Assembly (NCBI GenBank): GCA_900545315.1
Contig: UQYM01000002.1
Location: forward strand, 81,639 to 145,638
From: an uncultured Alistipes sp.
Lineage (GTDB): Bacteria; Bacteroidota; Bacteroidia; Bacteroidales; Rikenellaceae
Direction: 5' to 3'
Length of the DNA: 64,000 nt
Shown piece after piece: positions 54,584-63,689 of the stretch. Numbering within the stretch: position 1 is the first letter of the stretch; each line of letters starts with the position of its first letter. The translations under genes were made by a program, and so were the position numbers. Below the pieces are notes generated by a model. It was not told the DNA's origin. It did not search any database and worked only from the letters and a program-made list of their open reading frames with translations.

Positions 54584-54720
54584 GGGATCTCTATTCAGGT
54601 TATGCCCTTCATCCTTTTCTTACATTACGAGTATTGCCCCGCTGATCTCCACGTAAAAAAACTTATACGCCTCAATTTCGGAACAATACCCCCGGGAAGA
54701 AGGAAATCTCTACAAATTTA

Positions 54721-54728
54721 TAATTTTG
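54721..54728 (+). promoter_or_regulatory. -7 box before the small membrane protein
   Basis: TAATTTTG on the plus strand fits TAnnTTTG. The ATG at 54730 would lie inside the promoter, so the start of the next gene is better placed at 54781. Confidence 0.5.
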
Positions 54729-54780
54729 TATGGACTTTGCATCACGATCGGCCAAAACGACATCAAATCCAGCACAAAAC

Positions 54781-55104
54781 ATGGAAAGCTTTTGGATCAT
54801 ATTCGCCATTGCGGTGGCTGCCGTAGCCCTTTTCGTCATCGGCTTATCCCTCACGCAGATGATCAAGGGACACCCGATCGACTCAGAGATCGGCACCAAC
54901 GCCAACATGCAGAAACGGGGGATTCGTTGTACCGCCGGCGAGTTTCGACGTGAAGAGGAGGCACTCCGTCAACAACACCCCTCCGACCCCCATGCACCTC
55001 TCTCCACCGCCGCTTCGTGCAACGATTGCAGCGCCTGCCTCTCTCCATGCAGCCATCCGCTGCCCAACTCCTCAACCCAGCAGGCTCCACAACACACCAA
55101 ATAG
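54781..55104 (+). CDS. Small single-span membrane protein with Cys-rich tail
   Basis: A 107-residue protein beginning MESFW with one hydrophobic helix (about 4-24), then a basic stretch and five cysteines (50, 80, 83, 86, 90; CNDCSACLSPC) near the C-terminus. I know no function; short membrane proteins with this GTNANMQKRGIRC-type pattern occur in Bacteroidales. The spacing CxxC-xxC-xxxC could bind metal or an iron-sulfur cluster. It is divergent from trkA, which suggests no particular role. Start chosen because of the -7 box at 54721-54728. Confidence 0.6.
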   Translation: MESFWIIFAIAVAAVALFVIGLSLTQMIKGHPIDSEIGTNANMQKRGIRCTAGEFRREEEALRQQHPSDPHAPLSTAASCNDCSACLSPCSHPLPNSSTQQAPQHTK

Positions 55105-55298
55105 CGCATTTTTATTATTTTATTGGCTGGTCAATCTCACTAATAATTAATTCACAGCTTGCGCTCGGTGTCTGCTCAACACACCTCGAAACAACCTTTA
55201 AGCCATCAGGAAGGCAGCCGCTCCTCCTCCCTGTAAACCCGGGCATTGGTAGTCAAATTTGCCAATAAGCATCACAACCATACCGCCCGCCTAACAAC

Positions 55299-55337
55299 AA
55301 AAAAGATCGGGGTCGCACGATTGTGCGGCCCCGATCT
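55299..55337 (-). terminator. Terminator after nifJ
   Basis: AGATCGGGG-CGCAC arms (55304-55318 with 55323-55337, one wobble) with a GATT loop and several T on the minus strand (55303-55299). Confidence 0.82.
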
Positions 55338-55357
55338 CGTATTATCGAATCAGTCGA

Positions 55358-58300
55358 TTACTTCGTAGGAAGAACCGGCTCGCCTTTTTCGGCTGAGAAA
55401 TCCATCGAAGCATAGCGTTTGTATGAGTTGTAACGCCATTTTGCATTCTCCTCTGCAGCTGCGAAGAGCTCGTCAGCCTCAGTCGGGAAGAGCTTCGTCA
55501 ACGATGAGTAACGTACCTCCTTGAGGATGAATTCGCGGAACTTACTCCAATCCGGCTCTTTAGAATCCAGAGTGAACGGGTTCTTACCCTGCTCCTCGAG
55601 CATCGGGTTGAAACGCCACAACTGCCAGTAACCACATGCAACTGCCTCTTTACCTACACTCGGCGTACGGGTCATACCACCCTTGATACCGTGGTTGATA
55701 CATGGAGCATATGCAATGATCAGAGACGGTCCTGGATAAGCCTCGGCCTCTTTGATCGCCTGCAGGTACTGGTTCTGGTTGGCTCCGATCGAAACCTGTG
55801 CTACGTAAATGTAACCGTAGGTCATGGCAATCGCACCGATATCCTTCTTACGGATACGTTTACCGGCCGAAGCAAATTTGGCAACCGCACCTACCGGAGT
55901 AGCCTTAGAAGACTGACCACCGGTGTTCGAATATACCTCGGTATCGAGAATCAGGACATTGACATCAGCACCCGATGCGAGTACGTGGTCTACACCACCG
56001 AATCCGATATCGTAACCCCAACCGTCACCACCGAAAATCCACTGTGACTTCTTAACGAAGTACTGTTTCCATTCGAGCAGCTCTTTGCATGCATCGCAAC
56101 CGCAAGCCTCCAACATCGGGATCAACTTCTCGCTGGCAGCAGCACTCAATGCACTGCTATCCTTGCCGTCGATCCACTCCTGCATGGCAGCTTTCAACTC
56201 GGCTGAGCACTGATCGCAGTTGGCAATAGCATTCTCCATCATGCTCTTCACACGATCACGCAACTGCTCAACACCAACGTGCATACCCAAACCGAACTCG
56301 GCGTTATCCTCAAACAGTGAGTTAGCCCATGCCGGACCCTGACCCTTGCTGTTGATGGTGTAAGGTGACGACGGAGCTGAACCACCGTAAATTGACGAGC
56401 AACCCGTTGCATTGGCAATCATCATACGATCACCGAACAACTGGGTAATCAGTTTGATATACGGAGTCTCACCGCAACCTGCGCAGGCGCCAGAGAACTC
56501 AAACAACGGCTGCGAGAACTGGCTGTTCTTAACCGTCTTGGTCTTGTCCACAACGGTATCTTTGTAACCAACCTTCTTGGTCATGTACTCCCAATACTTC
56601 TGCTGATCAAGCTGCGACTCCAGCGGTTTCATAACCAAAGCCTTCGTCGGTGCCGGGCAGACATCAGCACAGTTGTTGCAACCGGTACAATCCAGCGGGC
56701 TGATCTGAATACGGAACTTGTAGGCTTTCGTCGCACCGTTGCCCTGAACCGTCTTCATGCCGGCAGGTGCTGCAGCAGCCTCTTCGTCGGTCAACAGGAA
56801 CGGACGGATCACAGCGTGAGGGCAGACATAGGCACACTGGTTACACTGGATACAGTTCTCACTCTGCCACTCCGGAACATTCACGGCAATACCACGTTTC
56901 TCGTATGCTGCCGTACCCGGATCCCAGGTACCATCCTCACGACCTACAAAAGCACTTACCGGCAGATCATCACCCTTCAACGCGTTGATCGGGCGAACAA
57001 TCTTGTTGATGAATTCAGGTGCGTCATCGGCAACAGCCTCTGCCTCCTTAACGGTGATGTTGGCCCACTCGGCAGGAACATCTACCTTCTGAACCTCTGC
57101 ACCACCCTTATCAACGGCTGCATAGTTCATGTTGACGATATCCTCGCCCTTCTTACCGTAGCTCTTGTAGATGGCCTTCTTCATCTCCTCAACAGCCTTG
57201 TCGAACGGAATCACATTGGCAATCTTGAAGAATGCACTCTGCATGATGGTGTTCGTACGGCTGCCCAGACCCAGATCCATGGCGATCTTGGTAGCGTTGA
57301 TGATGTAGAAGTTGATGTTGTTCTCGGCCAAATACTTCTTCATGTGGTCCGGCAACGTCTCTTTGGTCGTCTCTGCATCGTGAATACTATTCAACAGGAA
57401 CGAACCACCCTTCTTCAAGCCCTTCAATACATCGTATTTGTAAACATACGACGGAACGTGGCAAGCTACAAAGTCAGGAGTAGTTACCAAATAGGGCGAA
57501 GTGATCGGTTTGTCACCGAAACGCAAGTGTGATGAGGTGTAACCACCCGATTTCTTCGAGTCATAAGAGAAGTATGCCTGGCAATATTTGTCGGTAGAAC
57601 CACCGATGATCTTGATTGAGTTCTTGTTGGCACCTACCGTACCATCAGCACCCAAACCAAAGAACAGAGCCTCGAAGGTGCCCGGTTTAGCCAGACTGAT
57701 CTCCTTGCCAACCGGCAGTGAATGGAAGGTTACATCATCAACGATACCTACCGTGAACTGATTTTTCGGCTCATTGGCTTTCAGGTTGTCGAATACGGCC
57801 AAAATCTGAGCCGGAGTGGTATCCTTAGAAGAGAGACCATAACGACCGCCGATAATCATCGGGGCATTAGCCTTGCCGTAGAATACATCTTTTACATCCA
57901 GATAGAGAGGATCGCCATTAGCTCCCGGCTCTTTGGTACGATCCAATACGCAGATCCGTTTAACACTCTGCGGTACGACATTCAACAGATATTTTGCCGA
58001 GAAGGGACGATACAGGTGAACGGTGATTACACCCACTTTCTCCCCTTTGGCACGCAGGTAATCAACCGTCTCCTTGATGGTCTCGGTAACCGAACCCATC
58101 GCAATGATGATGTTCTCTGCATCCGGATCACCATAGTAAACAAACGGTTTGTACTCACGGCCCGTGATCTTGCTGATCTGTGCCATTGCTTCAGCAGCCA
58201 TATCAGGAATGGCATCGTAGAAACGGTTGGCAGCCTCACGAGACTGGAAGTAGATATCGGGGTTCTGTGCAGTACCGCGGGTAACCGGGTGCTCAGGATT

Positions 58301-58927
58301 CAACGCACGCTGACGGAACTCGGCCAAAGCCTTCGTGTCAAGCATCGCCTTGAGAGCATCCTCGTCGATCATCTCGATCTTCTGGATCTCGTGAGAGGTA
58401 CGGAAACCATCGAAGAAGTGCAGGAACGGTACACGCGATTTGATGGCCAAAATGTGCGCCAAACCTGCCAAATCCATCACCTCCTGTACACTGCTGGTAG
58501 CCAGCATCGCAAAACCGGTCTGACGAGTTGCCATGACATCCTGGTGGTCACCAAAGATAGAGAGGCTCTGAGCTGCCAACGCACGGGCTGAAACGTGAAA
58601 TACGCCCGGAAGCAACTCACCGGCAATTTTGTACATGTTCGGGATCATCAACAACAATCCCTGTGATGCGGTGAAGGTTGTGGTCAATGCACCACTCTGC
58701 AACGAACCGTGTACAGCGCCCGCTGCACCAGCCTCAGACTGCATTTCAACCACTTTTACCGTCTCACCGAAGATGTTCTTACGGCCCTGTGCGGCCCATT
58801 CGTCCACCAATTCGGCCATCGTCGATGACGGAGTGATGGGGTAAATAGCAGCTACCTCACTGAACATATATGCAATATGCGCAGCTGCATAGTTACCGTC
58901 ACATGTAATGAATTTTTTCTGTGCCAT
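55358..58927 (-). CDS. nifJ: Pyruvate:ferredoxin (flavodoxin) oxidoreductase
   Basis: Central anaerobic enzyme converting pyruvate and CoA to acetyl-CoA, CO2 and reduced ferredoxin. The 1189-residue single chain holds, in order, domain I with the pyruvate-binding region (SEVAAIYPITPSSTMAELVDEWA), domain II, the gamma part (SIKIIGGSTDK), a two-cluster ferredoxin domain with CIQCNQCAYVCPHA and CTGCNNCADVCPAPT, and a TPP domain with GCSSIYGGSAPSSPYT, GDGWGYDIGFGGVDH and the CGACDACK-type cysteines around the third cluster (ACAGCGET, GCDACKE). Single gene with its own terminator. Its presence supports an anaerobic lifestyle. Confidence 0.97.
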   Translation of the reverse strand: MAQKKFITCDGNYAAAHIAYMFSEVAAIYPITPSSTMAELVDEWAAQGRKNIFGETVKVVEMQSEAGAAGAVHGSLQSGALTTTFTASQGLLLMIPNMYKIAGELLPGVFHVSARALAAQSLSIFGDHQDVMATRQTGFAMLATSSVQEVMDLAGLAHILAIKSRVPFLHFFDGFRTSHEIQKIEMIDEDALKAMLDTKALAEFRQRALNPEHPVTRGTAQNPDIYFQSREAANRFYDAIPDMAAEAMAQISKITGREYKPFVYYGDPDAENIIIAMGSVTETIKETVDYLRAKGEKVGVITVHLYRPFSAKYLLNVVPQSVKRICVLDRTKEPGANGDPLYLDVKDVFYGKANAPMIIGGRYGLSSKDTTPAQILAVFDNLKANEPKNQFTVGIVDDVTFHSLPVGKEISLAKPGTFEALFFGLGADGTVGANKNSIKIIGGSTDKYCQAYFSYDSKKSGGYTSSHLRFGDKPITSPYLVTTPDFVACHVPSYVYKYDVLKGLKKGGSFLLNSIHDAETTKETLPDHMKKYLAENNINFYIINATKIAMDLGLGSRTNTIMQSAFFKIANVIPFDKAVEEMKKAIYKSYGKKGEDIVNMNYAAVDKGGAEVQKVDVPAEWANITVKEAEAVADDAPEFINKIVRPINALKGDDLPVSAFVGREDGTWDPGTAAYEKRGIAVNVPEWQSENCIQCNQCAYVCPHAVIRPFLLTDEEAAAAPAGMKTVQGNGATKAYKFRIQISPLDCTGCNNCADVCPAPTKALVMKPLESQLDQQKYWEYMTKKVGYKDTVVDKTKTVKNSQFSQPLFEFSGACAGCGETPYIKLITQLFGDRMMIANATGCSSIYGGSAPSSPYTINSKGQGPAWANSLFEDNAEFGLGMHVGVEQLRDRVKSMMENAIANCDQCSAELKAAMQEWIDGKDSSALSAAASEKLIPMLEACGCDACKELLEWKQYFVKKSQWIFGGDGWGYDIGFGGVDHVLASGADVNVLILDTEVYSNTGGQSSKATPVGAVAKFASAGKRIRKKDIGAIAMTYGYIYVAQVSIGANQNQYLQAIKEAEAYPGPSLIIAYAPCINHGIKGGMTRTPSVGKEAVACGYWQLWRFNPMLEEQGKNPFTLDSKEPDWSKFREFILKEVRYSSLTKLFPTEADELFAAAEENAKWRYNSYKRYASMDFSAEKGEPVLPTK

Positions 58928-58965
58928 CTTACAATAAACTATGTTTGTCAGTTTGTGTTTTTGTT

Positions 58966-58999
58966 CAAATGTAGATTAATCCTGGATTCGTAACTCAAA
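58966..58999 (-). promoter_or_regulatory. Promoter of nifJ
   Basis: On the minus strand TTTG (58996-58999), a 22-nt spacer and TACATTTG (58966-58973). The spacer is slightly long. The ATG is at 58927. Confidence 0.55.
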
Positions 59000-59101
59000 A
59001 CTCCACAGAATCCGTGCAAATATACTCCTATTATTTTAATCCTTTTCACTTTTAAGGCCATTTATTTTGCTCTTTGGAGAGGATCATATCCTTTTTCCCG
59101 T

Positions 59102-59109
59102 TAATTTTG
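59102..59109 (+). promoter_or_regulatory. -7 box of mtgA
   Basis: TAATTTTG on the plus strand, 26 nt before the ATG at 59135. No well-spaced -33 TTTG. Confidence 0.5.
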
Positions 59110-59134
59110 TATTTGGAAATCAATTTTTTCGCCC

Positions 59135-59851
59135 ATGCGGTACCTCGGACGCCTATTTATCTACCTGGTGATCTTCTTTGTCACACTCTCGGTGAGCTCG
59201 GTGCTCATCGCAACCGTCGTGCCCATCACCGTTACCCCGCTGAAGGTGATCCGCCTGGTCGAAAATTTCCCCGACAAAGGGCTCTCCGTGCAGTCCAACT
59301 GGTGCTCCCTGAACCACATCAACCCCGTAATGCCGTGTGCAGTCATTGCCACCGAAGATAACAATTTCATGATCCATAACGGGTTCGACTGGGAAGCCAT
59401 CAAAAAAGCCTATAACGAAAACCGTGAAGGAGACCGTCTCCGCGGAGGCAGCACCATCTCCCAACAGACCGCAAAAAATGTCTTTTGCCTCCCCTCCAGA
59501 ACCTGGATCCGCAAAGGGTTCGAGGCGTATTATACCTTACTGATCGAAACTTTCTGGAGTAAACGGCGAATCATGGAGGTCTATCTCAACGTGATCGAAA
59601 CCGGCGAAAACATGTACGGTGTAGAGGCTCCCGCCCGTCACATCTATGGCAAATCGGCCGAAAAACTCAATCGCCACGAAGCCTCGATGATCGCCACCGT
59701 CCTCCCCAACCCGATCCGCATGAAGCTGGCCAACCCCTCTTCCTACATGATGCGCCGTTCCGCACAAGTGCGCTCGCTGATGAACAAACTGCCGGTTATC
59801 GATTTCGATCACCCCGAAAACTGCGCTCCGGTAAGCCAAAAACGCCGCTAA
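59135..59851 (+). CDS. mtgA: Monofunctional peptidoglycan glycosyltransferase
   Basis: Polymerises lipid II into glycan strands at the inner membrane. A single N-terminal anchor (about 7-28) is followed by the GT51 domain: ATEDNNFMIHNGFDW with catalytic Glu74, then RGGSTISQQTAKNVF (103-117) and VYLNVIETGENMYGVEAPARHIYGK with the second conserved acid. There is no transpeptidase domain, so this is the monofunctional form. Length 238 residues, normal. Confidence 0.95.
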   Translation: MRYLGRLFIYLVIFFVTLSVSSVLIATVVPITVTPLKVIRLVENFPDKGLSVQSNWCSLNHINPVMPCAVIATEDNNFMIHNGFDWEAIKKAYNENREGDRLRGGSTISQQTAKNVFCLPSRTWIRKGFEAYYTLLIETFWSKRRIMEVYLNVIETGENMYGVEAPARHIYGKSAEKLNRHEASMIATVLPNPIRMKLANPSSYMMRRSAQVRSLMNKLPVIDFDHPENCAPVSQKRR

Positions 59852-60464
59852 ATTTTTACTATTTTACTCTACGATTCAATCGTGCTACCTGCGGGGTATT
59901 TTATTTATAGTACACATGGTGCACTCTCCTCAGCCATGCCGGTATCCATTTTTTGTTGCGTCAGTATCCAATTCCTGCTATATCAGTACCCATTCGCTCA
60001 CTAACATCTAATCCTAACACTTGTACCGGTGTTGGCGATCTGCACCCATATCCCTACCTGAATCCTCCAAGGGTGTCCTATGGGACATCGGCTCTACCTG
60101 CTCACCAATCTCTGTAACTGGCCGGACGATTGCGACCAAGAACCATACCGGCCCCTATTTTGCCTTGTCCCGTTCTTATTTCCGCTGTTGCGTGCCCTTT
60201 GTCTCGCTTCCCAGCCTTGTTCGTTGCACAACATTTCACGAGGCAACAACAAAAAGTTCGATTTTCAATAATGGTCCGAGCTTCCGAAATCCAACCCTAA
60301 GAAAGTGTCGTATTGGGGAAAAATTAATAGATATGGTGAATAACACCCTGCCGCACCAAGCGTACAAACGCTCCACAAAACACTCAAAAAAGAGCCAATA
60401 AAAAACCAAAGTGAATGGAATAGGTATAGGATAGGATAGAATTAACACCCATATTAATAAAAAT
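59852..60464. other. Gene-free region between mtgA and efp
   Basis: About 610 nt containing a repeat with a 22-nt period (59942-59994). A 126-codon open frame (60021-60401) has basic, low-information sequence and no recognised domain; I do not call it. Confidence 0.45.
59941..59995 (+). repeat. Three imperfect 22-bp repeats (possible IS21-type end)
   Basis: GTATCCATT (59942), GTATCCAATT (59964) and GTACCCATT (59986) recur at exactly 22-nt spacing, each preceded by CA or CG-like bases. Regular sub-terminal repeats of similar look occur at the ends of IS21-family elements. No transposase gene remains, so this could be a relic end. The match is from memory. Confidence 0.35.
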
Positions 60465-60499
60465 AAAAAAGCTCCCACCCCGGGAATGAGGGTGAGAGC
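60465..60499 (-). terminator. Terminator after efp
   Basis: On the minus strand GCTC-CACCC pairs with GGGTG-GAGC (one internal mismatch), followed by TTTTTTATTTTT. Confidence 0.78.
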
Positions 60500-60534
60500 C
60501 ATAATTGTTATGCGGGTTATATGAAAGGTTCTAA

Positions 60535-61101
60535 CTATTTGATACGCTCGTAGTATTCACGAGTACGGGTATCTACACGAATCTTTTCTCCAGTCTGAAT
60601 GAAAAGAGGAACCTTGATCGTCGCACCAGTCTCGACAGTGGCCGGTTTCAACGAGTTGGTCGATGCGGTATCACCTTTAACACCCGGCTCGGTGTAAACC
60701 ACCTCCATGTCAATAATCGGAGGAAGCTCTGCAGACAATACCATGTCCTTGTCGGTGTGGAACATCACCTCGACAATCTGACCCTCTTTCATCAAATCCG
60801 AGTTCTCAATCAATTTACGATCAATCACAATCTGCTCAAACGTCTCCGTGTGCATGAAATTGCAACCCAAATCATCCTCGTACAAGAACTGATACGGACG
60901 ACGCTCTACACGTACCGGCTCGATCGTTACACCCGCCGTGAAAGTATTATCGACCGTACGGCCATTCTCGAGGTTTTTGAGTTTTGTCCGGACGAATGCA
61001 GGTCCTTTGCCCGGCTTTACATGCTGGAAATCAACGATCTGATAGGTCTTTCCGTTGAGTTCAATGCACATGCCGATTTTAATATCTGCTGTTGTTGCCA
61101 T
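60535..61101 (-). CDS. efp: Elongation factor P
   Basis: Binds between the P and E sites and relieves stalling at consecutive prolines. The 188-residue length is exactly the family's, once the start is set at [10 protein letters not shown] (61101) rather than the ATG 19 codons upstream; the -7 box lies inside that upstream stretch. The KOW-like domain I has [10 protein letters not shown], whose tip lysine is the position modified in other bacteria; the modifying enzymes (EpmA type) are not here. Domains II and III are OB folds ending in [12 protein letters not shown]. Confidence 0.97.
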   Translation of the reverse strand: MATTADIKIGMCIELNGKTYQIVDFQHVKPGKGPAFVRTKLKNLENGRTVDNTFTAGVTIEPVRVERRPYQFLYEDDLGCNFMHTETFEQIVIDRKLIENSDLMKEGQIVEVMFHTDKDMVLSAELPPIIDMEVVYTEPGVKGDTASTNSLKPATVETGATIKVPLFIQTGEKIRVDTRTREYYERIK

Positions 61102-61127
61102 CTTTGTTGGAAATTTTGTAAGTTGCG

Positions 61128-61159
61128 CAAAAATAGCTGTTTTTTCGCAATTTCCCAAA
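61128..61159 (-). promoter_or_regulatory. Promoter of efp
   Basis: TTTG (61156-61159), 20-nt spacer, TATTTTTG (61128-61135) on the minus strand. The transcript would begin near 61122, leaving a 20-nt leader and ruling out the longer N-terminus. Confidence 0.72.
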
Positions 61160-61195
61160 CCAACCTCCTCGGAACGTGCTCTTTGTTAGCCCCAA

Positions 61196-63529
61196 TCAGT
61201 AAAATAAACCCCGATTGTTGAAAAGCATAAAGCCAAAATTGAAGGTCAAAAACCAGTTGTGACTCGTCGTAGCATCATACTTCGACAAGGTTAGACTAAT
61301 TACCCCGATCGGCGTTTGGTAAACCACCGAAGAGTTGAACATGTAACGCAACCGTTTGCGGACATTGGCCGTCGTCTGGTTGATATCTTCGGGCAAAAAG
61401 GCATACACACTGTTGGTCCAATAGAACCGGGGACCAAACTCAAACGTGGGAATCAAACCCGCCCCAATAAACGAACGACTCCGAAAATCCTTCAAATAGA
61501 TCAATTTGCTGTGGGGCGTAGGTTGAAAGGCCGGCGACGAAAGGTTGGTCGCATACTCGTTCGAAAACGAAGGGTGCGTCGTCACCACCGCATCGACCAG
61601 ATACCCCAACGAAAACCACTTGGCCAAACTAAAATACTGCTCACGCGTAAATCGTGCCCCGAACCAGTAGTGGTTGTCTTTGATCCGGCGCGCCGTGGAG
61701 GTTTCTACCCCCGGCACAAAGGTCTCCAGTCCACTGACATAGATAGCCGAGATGGATTGTCTCAACCCCCGTGTGGGGTACATCAGATAGTTCAGATTGT
61801 TGCGTGCCAGATCCAGCTTCAGGCCAAGATACTGGAACTTGCTCTGATCCAAGACATCGTTATACTCCACTTCGTCCTGATCCGAAGGAACAACATTATC
61901 CGCAGAATTGGTCAATTGATAATAGCGGAAATTGGCCTGCCCCACATTGAACCGCAACGACAAGGTCTGAAAACGGCTGCTCGGCGTACTCAACCCGGCT
62001 GACAAAAACAGATCGCCATCTTTGGCATAGCTCAAGTCGTTGTCTTGAGCCAGCATGCCGAAATCACTCTTGAAATAGTTGTAATAGTTATAGTTAAAGC
62101 CGTAATCGACCGCAAAGGGCGTTTTCGACGAAAAATCATTGCGCCCCCCAGCATACAGCGACGAATAAAGGGCACTGAAATAACCATCAAAACCATAGGT
62201 GGACATATTGCGTCCCAAACGCCGATACTCCAACCCGACATAGGCCTGGTTCATCGAGGTGGAGGAGATGTTGCCGCCAAACATCACCTTCAAACTCGGC
62301 TTGGTCCGCAACTGCAGCCCCAAAGCAAATGTTTTCAATGTATCGTTATAGGTCACCGTGGGATATTCACCGCTCAACTCCCCATCGGACAACATCTTGA
62401 AATATTCAGACTGAAACTCCTCGTAATCAAAGAAATTCTCCTTCTCCAGTTTGTTGTCAAACTGCAACAACCGTTTCACATACTGCGTCTGCGGCTTATT
62501 CAAACCCTGGATATCATAACGATCAAAAACCACCTTGGGCAACAGCGCCCGGTACGAAGCCCTCCGCCGGTTCAAATCCGTCGTATCGACATGACGCACA
62601 ATCCGCTCACGCAACTCGGGAATCTTGGCCAACGCATCCTTATAGCCCCGTTCAATCACATAAGCCGCCTTGTTGAAATCCAGCGTCGTTACATCCTCAA
62701 AGGTGTGCTCAATCAAAACATCCTCCTCGGAGGGTAATGCATAGTCGGTATGCATCATCGTCAACGACAAAATCTGCTCTACCGGATTATCCTCAATGGG
62801 TTTTGAATTACCTTCGACACATTTACTGCCAATCAAAATATCCGGCTCGAAATCCTCCTCCAAAACCTGCCACGGAAAGTTATTACAGATTCCACCGTCG
62901 TATAACAGTGTCGAATCCTGTTTCAACGGTCGGAACACCAACGGAAGGGTCATCGAAGCACGAATCGCCTTGCCTAAATCCCCTCCCCGATAAACAACCT
63001 CCTGACGCAATGCCGCATCGGTCGCCACACATCGGAACGGAACAAACAGTTTATCGAAATCCCCGCCACAACCGGCCGTTGGAGAGGCAAAAAACTCAAC
63101 AAAAGCCATATCGATCGGTGTCGATTGGATCAAATTGGACGGTAACTGTAACTTGGCTATGCGTTTCGGATTGCGGAAATCAATTCTGAGTGTGATCATC
63201 GCCGCATTGGGCCGCTGCAAACGAAAATGGTAGACATATTTATTGTCTATCTTTCCTGTCATCCAATTCTTAACCTGCGCTGAAGTGAAAATCTCGGCCA
63301 TCTCCTCGGGTGAGTAACCAACCGCATACAATCCGCCGATAATCGCCCCCATTGAAGTTCCTGAAATATAATCGATCGGAATCCCGTTCTCCTCCAAAGC
63401 CCGAATCACACCAATGTGATACAGACCTTTGGCTCCGCCTCCGCTGAGGACCAAACCGACCCGTTGAGCCGACGCCATCGTGGATGACAACAGCAGGATC
63501 GTCAGAATTATGTGTCTAAGGTGGGGCAT
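61196..63529 (-). CDS. Patatin-like phospholipase with C-terminal beta-barrel
   Basis: An outer-membrane-associated serine lipase of 777 residues. A signal peptide ends near MASAQ. The patatin domain has LVLSGGGAKGLYHIGV (oxyanion loop), the nucleophile Ser59 in GTSMGA and the aspartate of the dyad at Asp211 in LYDGGICNN. After a linker (about 300-390), the last 350 residues form strands of a BamA/Omp85-like barrel ending FNFGFMLFNNRGLFY, as in the PlpD group. It therefore probably has its lipase domain in the periplasm or displayed at the surface. The longer frame starts TTG two codons earlier. Confidence 0.9.
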   Translation of the reverse strand: MPHLRHIILTILLLSSTMASAQRVGLVLSGGGAKGLYHIGVIRALEENGIPIDYISGTSMGAIIGGLYAVGYSPEEMAEIFTSAQVKNWMTGKIDNKYVYHFRLQRPNAAMITLRIDFRNPKRIAKLQLPSNLIQSTPIDMAFVEFFASPTAGCGGDFDKLFVPFRCVATDAALRQEVVYRGGDLGKAIRASMTLPLVFRPLKQDSTLLYDGGICNNFPWQVLEEDFEPDILIGSKCVEGNSKPIEDNPVEQILSLTMMHTDYALPSEEDVLIEHTFEDVTTLDFNKAAYVIERGYKDALAKIPELRERIVRHVDTTDLNRRRASYRALLPKVVFDRYDIQGLNKPQTQYVKRLLQFDNKLEKENFFDYEEFQSEYFKMLSDGELSGEYPTVTYNDTLKTFALGLQLRTKPSLKVMFGGNISSTSMNQAYVGLEYRRLGRNMSTYGFDGYFSALYSSLYAGGRNDFSSKTPFAVDYGFNYNYYNYFKSDFGMLAQDNDLSYAKDGDLFLSAGLSTPSSRFQTLSLRFNVGQANFRYYQLTNSADNVVPSDQDEVEYNDVLDQSKFQYLGLKLDLARNNLNYLMYPTRGLRQSISAIYVSGLETFVPGVETSTARRIKDNHYWFGARFTREQYFSLAKWFSLGYLVDAVVTTHPSFSNEYATNLSSPAFQPTPHSKLIYLKDFRSRSFIGAGLIPTFEFGPRFYWTNSVYAFLPEDINQTTANVRKRLRYMFNSSVVYQTPIGVISLTLSKYDATTSHNWFLTFNFGFMLFNNRGLFY

Positions 63530-63545
63530 GTTCAAAATAAATTCT

Positions 63546-63553
63546 TACCTTTG
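63546..63553 (+). promoter_or_regulatory. -7 box before pheS
   Basis: TACCTTTG on the plus strand fits TAnnTTTG and lies about 137 nt before the pheS ATG. The -33 element is not evident. Confidence 0.45.
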
Positions 63554-63689
63554 CTTATTAAAAGGTCTGAAGGCGTGAAAAAGCTCGTTTAGCGATACAT
63601 AGAGCAATCTTTCAACCCACAAACAGGGCCGAAGATCGGAAATTTTCCGAAAGTTTGTAAATATAGCGAAAAAACAGCCAACAATAGTG

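Noticed and set aside
57722..58591. 289-codon plus-strand frame opposite nifJ
   Set aside because: Antisense to the conserved PFOR gene, with codon pattern explained by the true frame on the other strand.
60021..60401. 126-codon plus-strand frame between mtgA and efp
   Set aside because: Basic, low-complexity sequence with no match; no -7 box in front.
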